DNA from: CAXSBA01 sp965277105
GTDB lineage: Bacteria > Spirochaetota > UBA12135 > COTS27 > CAXSBA01
NCBI GenBank assembly: GCA_965277105.1
Contig: OZ255710.1
Location: 62,001 to 126,000, forward strand
Length of the DNA: 64,000 nucleotides
Direction of reading: 5' to 3'
This document shows positions 51,922 through 59,110 of the stretch, in pieces. A model generated the notes under the pieces. That model did not search any database. It was given only the letters and a program-made list of their open reading frames with translations, and was not told the DNA's origin. Each line of letters begins with the position of its first letter. Within the stretch, counting starts at the first letter, position 1. The position numbers were made by a program, and so were the translations under genes.

Positions 51922-53178
51922 ATGTTCCCTTTAAAATTCATAAGAGAAAATTTAGCTCTAATTGAAAAAAATTGCCAAAAGCGAAATTTTCCTTTTGATA
52001 GCAAAAATTTCCTTAACCAAGAAAATGAAAGGCTTAAGCTTCTTCGGCTTAGTGAAGAGAAAAAAGCCCTAATGAACAAAACTGCGAAAGAGATTGGTGT
52101 GGCTAAAAAGTCAGGGGAAAAGCTATCGGAAGAAAAGCAAGCAGCTATGCGGAATTTAGGTGATGAAATTAAAATCATTGACGAAAAACTAAGAGCCACA
52201 GAAAAAGCAATGAAAGACTTAGCGTTTTCCTTACCTAATTTATTAAACGAAGAAGTTCCTGTTGGGTTAAGCGAAGAAAATAATCAAGAAATAAAAAAAT
52301 GGGGAGATATTCCACAGTTTGCTTTTTCTCCTTTAGACCACGTGGCTATTTTAGAAAAAAATAATTGGGCTGATTTTGAAAAAGCCGCTAAAATTACTGG
52401 AGCTCGCTTTGCTATCCTTCAAGGAGAAGTAGTCAAGCTTCAAAGAGCACTTATTAGTTTTTTTTTAGAAGAAAATAGTAAAAGAAACTATTTAGAAATC
52501 AGCCCACCTTCTATTGTTAATCATAAAGCGTTAGAAGGAACGGGACAGCTCCCTAAATTTAAGGAAGATATTTTTTTCTTAGGAGAAGATTTTAGCCATT
52601 TTGGATTAATCCCTACTGCTGAGGTTCCCTTGACTAATTTGTATCGCGAAGATATTATCTTAGAAGCAGATCTCCCTTTTAACTTTACCGCTTACACCTC
52701 TTGCTTCCGCTCAGAGGCTGGTTCGGCTGGTCGAGATACCAAAGGGCTTATCCGGCTTCATGAGTTTGCTAAAGTGGAGTTGGTGAAAATAGTTCATCCG
52801 GAAAACTCAGAAACTGAGCATCAAAAAATGGTAAGTGATGTTGAGAATCTTCTGCAAAACTTAAAACTCCCTTATCGAATTGTGCTTCTTTGTAGCGGAG
52901 ATACTGGATTTAGTGCTAAAAAGTGTTATGATTTAGAAGTTTGGTTGCCGGGGCAACAGGCTTATCGTGAGATATCTTCTTGCTCAAACTGTGGTAATTT
53001 CCAAGCTCACAGGATGAAGACAAGATTCCGTAAAAAAGATAATTCACTAGATTACGTTCATACTTTAAATGGTTCTGCACTACCTATTGGTCGAACCTTA
53101 GTAGCTATTTTAGAAAACTACCAAAAAGCAGATGGGACTATTACCGTTCCCGATGTTTTGAAAAAATACTATTTTTAA
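51922..53178 (+). CDS. serS: Seryl-tRNA synthetase
   Basis: Class II synthetase for tRNA-Ser and tRNA-Sec. Residues 1-105 make the long antiparallel coiled coil that grips the tRNA. Motif 2 is FRSEAGSAGRDTKGLIRLHEFAKVELV and motif 3 LNGSALPIGRTLVAILENYQ; EISSCSNCGNFQAHRM is the serine-site loop. At 418 residues it is of usual size. Confidence 0.97.
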   Translation: MFPLKFIRENLALIEKNCQKRNFPFDSKNFLNQENERLKLLRLSEEKKALMNKTAKEIGVAKKSGEKLSEEKQAAMRNLGDEIKIIDEKLRATEKAMKDLAFSLPNLLNEEVPVGLSEENNQEIKKWGDIPQFAFSPLDHVAILEKNNWADFEKAAKITGARFAILQGEVVKLQRALISFFLEENSKRNYLEISPPSIVNHKALEGTGQLPKFKEDIFFLGEDFSHFGLIPTAEVPLTNLYREDIILEADLPFNFTAYTSCFRSEAGSAGRDTKGLIRLHEFAKVELVKIVHPENSETEHQKMVSDVENLLQNLKLPYRIVLLCSGDTGFSAKKCYDLEVWLPGQQAYREISSCSNCGNFQAHRMKTRFRKKDNSLDYVHTLNGSALPIGRTLVAILENYQKADGTITVPDVLKKYYF

Positions 53179-53206
53179 ATTACTTTTAATATTAAGGGGT
53201 ATTTGC

Positions 53207-54131
53207 CTATTCATTAAATGAAATATACGCGTTTAACAATTTTTCTAGTTCGCTAAAAATTTCTTCTTGATAATCATCAACATCAAATAAAATTTCACTT
53301 TCGATAAGAAACCCTTTGCCGTTTTCAATATCATTAAAAATGACATTATTATTTAATTTTTGTTTAATCTCTTCTTGTTTATTTTCTTTGAGCTTTTTAT
53401 AAAATTCTTCTTTTAGCGTATAAATTCCAATTTTTAAAATACTCTTTTGGGAGTTTATTTTAATTATTATATCACCATTCTGCTTTTTTAAGCCAGTTGC
53501 AGAATAGTAAGAAGGTGTACTTGGCTTGGGTTTTCTTAATTTTAATTTATTTTTTTTTTCATAAAAACTAGTAAAGTTATAGAGAAATTCTATTTTCTTT
53601 ATAGCTTCCTCAGATAATTGTTTATCTTTTTTCCTATTATCTTTGAGTAATTTCAGCCAATTATTAGGTTGGGAAATTATTTCAAATTTAGGAGCGGGTT
53701 CGGAAGCTCCAATTTTCCAAATTTCTATTTTTAATAAAAAAAAATTATATTTAGAACTGGTTATTTTGTTTAGCTAATCAATAGCATTCCTGTGCTCTTC
53801 TTCTGTTTCTTTCACTATCCAAATGACAAATAATTTATCTTTTTCGTCTATAAAAGAAGAATATGTTACTAATTTACCAAGATGATCGTGATTGGTTTTT
53901 TCTAGCTGATTTTCTATAATGATAGGATTTTCTTTGTCGTCTTCTTAATATATCAATGTAATATTTGCCGGCATTTGCTTCTTTCTCTTTGGGATTAATA
54001 GCTATTCCTAATTCTTCACTTAAAATATTAATGCTTTCTTCTTCAAATAACCAGTTGCTGAAATCATGTTTTTCGTTTTTCCAAATTTCTCTTAAATTAA
54101 TCTTTTCTAATTTCGATAATTTTTTTTTCAT
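53207..54131 (-). pseudogene. Broken DUF4268-type (PD-(D/E)XK-like) gene, one frameshift and one nonsense codon
   Basis: The minus strand starts with MKKKLSKLEKINLREIWKNE, the N-terminus of DUF4268/PD-(D/E)XK-like proteins. One extra base near 53945 breaks the frame after GKYYIDIL. One frame over, it goes on with EDDKENPIIIENQLEKTNHD, whose IIIENQ resembles the nuclease-core Glu-x-Gln, and LFVIWIVKETEEEHRNAID. An in-frame TAG at 53774-53776 then stands where a Trp is expected (ID-stop-LN), and the frame stays open through KYNFFLLKIEIWKIG to a TAG at 53207-53209. The reconstructed length is about 308 codons. Only two lesions are present, so the loss is recent, or one is a sequencing error. Members of this group are often linked to DNA defence, but this one's role is unknown. 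Confidence 0.88.
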
Positions 54132-54238
54132 AACGATATAATCTTTATCATTTACATTTTACAACAAAAATATAATATTTGTTTTTTTAATTTTTTTTAC
54201 TAGGTGAAATTTCTTCTAAAAAGTAAATTGAAAGTATA

Positions 54239-54413
54239 GTATAATTTTTTATGAACTAATAAAGATTTCTTATCTTTAAAGGTTAATTTTTTTTTATAAT
54301 GAGGTTCGCTATTATTCCGCAAACTAACTATAGCGCAACTGCCGTTATGAAGGCAAACTAATTTTAGCTTCCTCTAAGTTTTTACAGGGAGTATTTTTAA
54401 AGGAGAAATTTTT
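54239..54413 (+). promoter_or_regulatory. Structured leader of potD with near-repeat element
   Basis: After a TATAAT (54239-54245 region) a leader of about 165 nt precedes potD, unusually long for this genome. It holds two 16-nt near-repeats, GCAAACTAACTATAGC (54319-54334) and GCAAACTAATTTTAGC (54353-54368), 14 of 16 bases alike. CGCTAT (54307-54312) can pair with ATAGCG (54330-54335). TGCC (54340) can pair with GGCA (54352), or alternatively GAAGGC (54349) with GCTTC (54367), a mutually exclusive pair. The ribosome site AAAGGAG is at 54399. This looks like a cis-regulatory RNA; the ligand is unknown. Confidence 0.5.
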
Positions 54414-55508
54414 ATGAAACGTAAAAATTCCAATTTATCTTTAAATAGAAGAAGTTTTTTAAAAGGATCATCCGCTTACTTAGTGGGGATATCCCTAGCT
54501 AGCCAAGGGCTATTTGCTCAAAACCAAAAAAAACTAAATTTTTATAACTGGGATACTTATATCGGAGAAACTACTTTAGATGACTTTAAAAAAGCTAGTG
54601 GCATTGAGGTTAAAATGGACTTATTTGCCGACAACGAAGAGCTTTTCACTCGCTTTAAAAAAGGAAATCCAGGCTATGACATTATTGTCCCTTCGGATAC
54701 TTTTGTGGAAAGAATGGCTAGTGCTGGGTTATTAGAAAAACTCAATAAATCTAAAATCTCTAATTTCAAAAATTTGGATCCTTTTTTTCTTAATTCAGAA
54801 TACGACAAAAATAGAAATTTTTCCGTCCCTTATATGTGGGGGACTGTTGGGATTGGTTACCGCAAATCAGCGGTTAAAAGAATTTTGAAAGGAGGGAAAC
54901 TTGATTCTTTTAAGTGGATTTTGGATTCTTCTGCTTTTAAAAATAGGATTGCCCTTATTAGCGAGCCTTCTAGTATGTTTAGGATTGTTTTAAAATATTT
55001 AGGGTTAGATCCTAACACCACCAACCTTAATGACTTAAAAAAAGCCGAAGAATTACTCATTCGTCAAAAAGATAATTTCAAGGTTTTTGCTGAAGATAAT
55101 GGGCAGGATTTATTATTAGCCGGAGATGTGGATATTGCTGTAGAATGGAGTGGTGATATTGTCCAAGTTATGGAAGAAGACGATGACCTAGATTACGTTA
55201 TCCCTACAGATGGTGGGTTTATTTGGGAAGATGCCCTCTGCATCCCTAAAGGAGCTCCTCACTTAGAAAATGCTTACCGTTTTATCAACTACTTGCTAGA
55301 CGCTAAAGCTGGAAAAGAAATTGCCGAGTTTATTGGGTATGCAACTCCTAATGCTGCGGCTAGAAAATTAACATCTCTAAGTTATCAAAAGAACTTAGCT
55401 ATTTTCCCCCCTGATGCTATTTTAGAAAAATTATGGAGAACGAAATATTTAGGAGAAAAAGTAAACCGAGCTTATGAAGCTAGTTGGACTCGAGTAATTT
55501 CTTCTTAA
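54414..55508 (+). CDS. potD: Spermidine/putrescine ABC transporter substrate-binding protein (Tat-exported)
   Basis: Periplasmic polyamine-binding protein. The N-terminus LNRRSFLKGSSAYLVGISLASQGLFA carries a twin-arginine signal, so it is exported folded by Tat. LNFYNWDTYIGETTLDDFKKASGI, PGYDIIVPSDTFVERM and VPYMWGTVGIGY are PotD/PotF motifs, and DVDIAVEWSGD and DGGFIWEDALCIPKGAPH complete the ligand pocket. At 364 residues it has normal length. It has the strongest ribosome site in this area (AAAGGAG). No potABC genes are adjacent; they must be elsewhere. Other extracellular amine-binding roles are possible. Confidence 0.92.
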   Translation: MKRKNSNLSLNRRSFLKGSSAYLVGISLASQGLFAQNQKKLNFYNWDTYIGETTLDDFKKASGIEVKMDLFADNEELFTRFKKGNPGYDIIVPSDTFVERMASAGLLEKLNKSKISNFKNLDPFFLNSEYDKNRNFSVPYMWGTVGIGYRKSAVKRILKGGKLDSFKWILDSSAFKNRIALISEPSSMFRIVLKYLGLDPNTTNLNDLKKAEELLIRQKDNFKVFAEDNGQDLLLAGDVDIAVEWSGDIVQVMEEDDDLDYVIPTDGGFIWEDALCIPKGAPHLENAYRFINYLLDAKAGKEIAEFIGYATPNAAARKLTSLSYQKNLAIFPPDAILEKLWRTKYLGEKVNRAYEASWTRVISS

Positions 55509-57157
55509 AAAAACTTGATTTTTTTTTCTTTTTGATTTTCTATTAACAAATTTTCGTAATCCTGAGAGGAGAAAAAAATCACTATTTTTTTCTTGTCATC
55601 AAAAATAACTTTAGAATCAAGTTTTTTTTTGGTTAAATAAAACTTGAATTGATTATAATGAAAAGTGGAGGCAATTTTGAAGGCGTGGTATTTTTCTTCT
55701 CGGTAGTAATCGCATCCTTCGAAAAAGAGCTTTAAGTATTCTCGAAATTCTTTTGCTAATTCTTCCTTTTGATGTTTTTCAAAAAGTTTAATCATTTTTT
55801 GATAATCAAAATTTAAGAACCAAGCAAAGGCTGAAAATTTTTGGTCAATTTCAAAGCTTATTGAATAAGTATGACTTTTTCTTTGACAAAAAATATTTAA
55901 ATAATAGTCCAGCTCTTCATTGAGATCTTCTTTAAAAACCGTTATCGACATATCTATATCAATAATTAAAGCAGGTTTAGCCGGAAAAATTTCTTTGTCT
56001 TTTTGCTGGAAAAGTTTTTTGAAATTTTTATTAATGACAATGGTATTGTTTTTTTTATTTACTATCCCCAGATAAAAAAAACCAGCTAACCAAGAAAAAT
56101 CTTTGGGATAATTTTTTTGAGAAGAATTTACATACAAGGTTTTCTTAATAAAAAATAGGAACTCTTTTTCATTAGTAAAAGTGGGATTTTCTAGATTTAT
56201 TAATATTTCTAATAAAAAAAAATAATCATGGAGAGTAAGTTTAATCAAAAAAAGAACTTTTTCCTGGTAAGAAAATTGCAGATACTTTTTTTTATCTTGC
56301 TGATTTTTTTTTAAATGGAGAAGAGCATTATCTAAAAAGTTTATTTGATTTTCTTTTAATGAGTTATCTAGTAAATTTAATTTAGCCTTGGTTTCTGCTT
56401 CAAATAAAGATTGATCCAAATAAATGAGTGCCTGTGGCAAGGAAATCACACTTGTTTTATTCTGTAGAGAAATTCCCTTAAAAAGAAAATTAGCTTGAGA
56501 TGATTTTAAAAAAAGAGGATTGATAGTTATCTTACAAGTAAAAGATTCTTTTGTTTGTAAAAAAAGGTAAGCAATAATTTTTTTCTCATAAAGACTATTT
56601 AAGGCTACCTTTATTTTGCTTTCTAAAAAATGATTATTTTCTAAAAACACATCATCAAAAATAACGGCTAAAATATTTTTTTCTTCTATTGTAAGGTTTG
56701 TTACTTTAGCTAGAGTTTTTTGCTCACTTAAAAAAGAAAAAACTTCTTGGCTGGTTTTAAAAAAAGGGAAGTTAGTCAAAAAAGTCGCAAACCATTTTTC
56801 CCATTGCCATTCACTACTACTATCTTTTTTAAGGGGATTACTTTTGGTAAAGGTAATGATATTATACGTATCTAATTTTTCGAATAATAAACTATTCCCT
56901 TCTAATAAAGTAGTATTTATTTTATATGTCTTTTCTTTAAAAGATAATAATTGCTCTTTTATTGTTATCCCTTCTTCTAAGAAATTTTGTTGGATTAAAT
57001 GAGAAAGTAAATTTTTTATTGCTAAATCTAAGGTAGTTATTTTAAGAAAAATAAGACTAAAATTTTTTTGTAGAGTCTCCCATCCCTTAATACTTCCCAT
57101 CCCCCAAAAGCTAAGGAACTCTTTTTTTTTTGCCTCATTATATTGGTATTTTAGCAT
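55505..57157 (-). CDS. Orphan protein (550 aa), C-terminus resembling helicase-associated XPB-type domain
   Basis: I do not recognise the family with confidence. No signal peptide or membrane helix is seen. The sequence is rich in Lys, Leu and Phe. Residues about 395-490 (KPALIIDIDMSITVFKEDLNEELDYYLNIFCQRKS, then TYSISFEIDQKFSAFAWFLNFDYQKMIKLFEKH) recall the helicase-associated C-terminal fold (Helicase_C_3 type) found in some bacterial XPB-like and orphan proteins. This is a remote resemblance from reading, not a search. The gene is convergent with potD; the stop codons overlap by four bases. Its start ATG has no ribosome site nearby. Confidence 0.8.
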   Translation of the reverse strand: MLKYQYNEAKKKEFLSFWGMGSIKGWETLQKNFSLIFLKITTLDLAIKNLLSHLIQQNFLEEGITIKEQLLSFKEKTYKINTTLLEGNSLLFEKLDTYNIITFTKSNPLKKDSSSEWQWEKWFATFLTNFPFFKTSQEVFSFLSEQKTLAKVTNLTIEEKNILAVIFDDVFLENNHFLESKIKVALNSLYEKKIIAYLFLQTKESFTCKITINPLFLKSSQANFLFKGISLQNKTSVISLPQALIYLDQSLFEAETKAKLNLLDNSLKENQINFLDNALLHLKKNQQDKKKYLQFSYQEKVLFLIKLTLHDYFFLLEILINLENPTFTNEKEFLFFIKKTLYVNSSQKNYPKDFSWLAGFFYLGIVNKKNNTIVINKNFKKLFQQKDKEIFPAKPALIIDIDMSITVFKEDLNEELDYYLNIFCQRKSHTYSISFEIDQKFSAFAWFLNFDYQKMIKLFEKHQKEELAKEFREYLKLFFEGCDYYREEKYHAFKIASTFHYNQFKFYLTKKKLDSKVIFDDKKKIVIFFSSQDYENLLIENQKEKKIKFF

Positions 57158-57255
57158 TTTTATAAAAGCTAACTAACTTTATGAAAAAGTTAGTTGATAA
57201 AAAAAATCAATAAAAAATCAAATTATAGTTTCGTTAATACTTTTTAAATCAGGGC

Positions 57256-58008
57256 TTATGCTTGATGGTTTTTTTGATAGCCAAGGTATCCTCCAGCTAA
57301 AGAAAAAATATTTTTAAACCCGTGCTTTTTGAAATACATCACCACCTGCATACTTGTTTTTCCAGTTGCACAATAACAAGCTATTTTTTGATTTTTATCC
57401 CAGCTACCGATAATTTCATCAGCTAATTCTTGATCCAATAAAACACTCTTGGGAATAAACCCCGCCTCTCTTTCTGCTTCACTGCGACAATCTAAGATTT
57501 CAAACTCATGATTAATTTCTGGATAATTTAGTTCCAACTTTTTCCAGGGGTCAACCACCTCTAAATTTTCTTTAATTTCTTCATCAAAAAATTTCAAATA
57601 AATGGATTCTATTACTTCTTGGAGCATGGTTAATTCTAGTCCTTCTATATTGTGCCTTTCTAAAGCGTAGACCAATTCTCCTTCTCGGAAAAATCCGATG
57701 CTAGGAGAGGATGGGGAATATCCTAAAAAATATTCGCGTGCTTTTTCGGTGGCCACGGTATCTACTCCAGCAAAGACACTAGCTACGTGGTTATTTTTTA
57801 TGGGGGAAAGTTTATGACTAAAACTTTGATAAAGCCCGGGCCTAGCAATCCCGGCAGCACAGCCACAAATTGAATTAATCAAAAGAACAGAATTGTCTTT
57901 TTGGCTATTTTTTATGAATGTTTCTACTGCTTCAGCTGTTTCTAGATTTTTAACGCCGTTACTTTTAATTTCTTCTTTGATGGGGTCGGTTAATTCTTTA
58001 GGATACAT
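57256..58008 (-). CDS. Bacilliredoxin (BrxA/BrxB)-rhodanese fusion
   Basis: Redox protein fusing two domains. Residues about 1-130 match the bacilliredoxin family, starting MYPKELTDPIKEEI, with the active-site CxC in NSICGCAAGIARPGL and SPSSPSIGFFREGELV. Residues about 175-250 are a rhodanese domain, with EILDCRSEAEREAGFIPKSV and the active-site loop IACYCATGKTSMQVVMYFKKHGF. It could reduce mixed disulphides of bacillithiol-like thiols. I use the ATG at 58008, after an AAAGG seven bases upstream; the open frame extends to 58065 but would overlap nrdB by 47 bp. It is the last gene of the nrd operon. Confidence 0.88.
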   Translation of the reverse strand: MYPKELTDPIKEEIKSNGVKNLETAEAVETFIKNSQKDNSVLLINSICGCAAGIARPGLYQSFSHKLSPIKNNHVASVFAGVDTVATEKAREYFLGYSPSSPSIGFFREGELVYALERHNIEGLELTMLQEVIESIYLKFFDEEIKENLEVVDPWKKLELNYPEINHEFEILDCRSEAEREAGFIPKSVLLDQELADEIIGSWDKNQKIACYCATGKTSMQVVMYFKKHGFKNIFSLAGGYLGYQKNHQA

Positions 58009-58018
58009 AACTATGCCT

Positions 58019-59083
58019 TTACCATTGCAGAGTACCAGTTCCATATTCTCGAACAGTACCTTCAAAAAAGTTTACTTCAATCATGGACCCTTGGGTAAAT
58101 TGTTCAATCCAAGGGAAAGGATTGCTTACATTATAAATGGGGTTTAACCCAATAGCAATTAGTCGCATATCGGCTACGAATTGGATGTATTTGGTAAGAT
58201 TTTCGGGGGTAAGCCCTAAAATCCCTTCTTGAATGCACGATTTCCCCCAGCTACTCTCATGCTCTACTGCTCCTTTGATATTATCGATTAAAGTGGTTTT
58301 TAATTCCTCTGTCCATAGTTCTGGTTGTTCTTTTTTAATTTCATTAACAATTTTAATAAATAATTTTAAATGAATGTCCTCATCGCGGTTAATGAATTGA
58401 ATCATTTCTGCACTACCTGGCATTTTCCCGTTCCTTTTGAGGGTATAAAAAACTAAAAAAGCTGAGTAAAAATAAATTCCTTCTAGAATAATGTTAGAAA
58501 CACAGGCTTCGAGGAAAAGTTGGTCATTTTTAAATGTCCCTGTTTTGAAATTATCCCCAGTGATGTTGCCTAGTGACTTTAAAACGTATTTATTTTTTTC
58601 ATAAAGTTCTTGATCTTTTCTATACATCCCATAAATTTCTTCCTGGTCTAATTTAAGCGCTTCTACCATAGTTGAGTAACTATGGACGTGGAGGGCTTCT
58701 TCAAAAGCTTGTCGGATAAGTGCCAGCGATATTTCTGGTGAAGTTATTTGTCGTAATACATTAGAAATAATATTATCGGTTTGAATACCATCAAGGTTGG
58801 AAACAAAAGCCAGACTTCTTTTAAAGACCCTTTTCTCGTTTTCTGTGAGGGCGTCTTTATCGTTCCACATTTCTAGGTCCTTTCCCATATAAACTTCTTG
58901 GGGTACCCAGTTGTTATGGAGCATGGTTTTAAAAATTTCATCAGCAAAGGGGTGCTTTAACGGGGATACTTGCATAAGCCCATCATCTATCCCATTAATT
59001 ACCCTTCGTTTATTTATAATATCCCTGTTGGTTAAATTAGTTTCTTTAAATTCTCCTAAGAGTTTTTCAAATTTACTTGACAT
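58019..59083 (-). CDS. nrdB: Ribonucleotide reductase class Ia, beta subunit
   Basis: Carries the di-iron centre and tyrosyl radical that start nucleotide reduction. In RQAFEEALHVHSYSTMVEAL the ligands Glu and His are followed by a Tyr four residues on, the radical position; Chlamydia-type class Ic enzymes have Phe there. FVSNLDGIQTDNI provides the Asp ligand, and EGIYFYSAFLVFY and RDEDIHLKLF the second half of the centre. At 354 residues it is normal. Located 27 nt downstream of nrdA, minus strand. Confidence 0.96.
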   Translation of the reverse strand: MSSKFEKLLGEFKETNLTNRDIINKRRVINGIDDGLMQVSPLKHPFADEIFKTMLHNNWVPQEVYMGKDLEMWNDKDALTENEKRVFKRSLAFVSNLDGIQTDNIISNVLRQITSPEISLALIRQAFEEALHVHSYSTMVEALKLDQEEIYGMYRKDQELYEKNKYVLKSLGNITGDNFKTGTFKNDQLFLEACVSNIILEGIYFYSAFLVFYTLKRNGKMPGSAEMIQFINRDEDIHLKLFIKIVNEIKKEQPELWTEELKTTLIDNIKGAVEHESSWGKSCIQEGILGLTPENLTKYIQFVADMRLIAIGLNPIYNVSNPFPWIEQFTQGSMIEVNFFEGTVREYGTGTLQW

Positions 59084-59110
59084 TTTTTTTTTTTGTATCC
59101 TTTTTATTTT

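Noticed and set aside
54299..54361. 20-codon frame MRFAIIPQTNYSATAVMKAN in the potD leader
   Set aside because: Its ATG overlaps a TATAAT-like sequence and it has no ribosome site. The same bases are better explained as RNA structure, though a leader peptide cannot be excluded.
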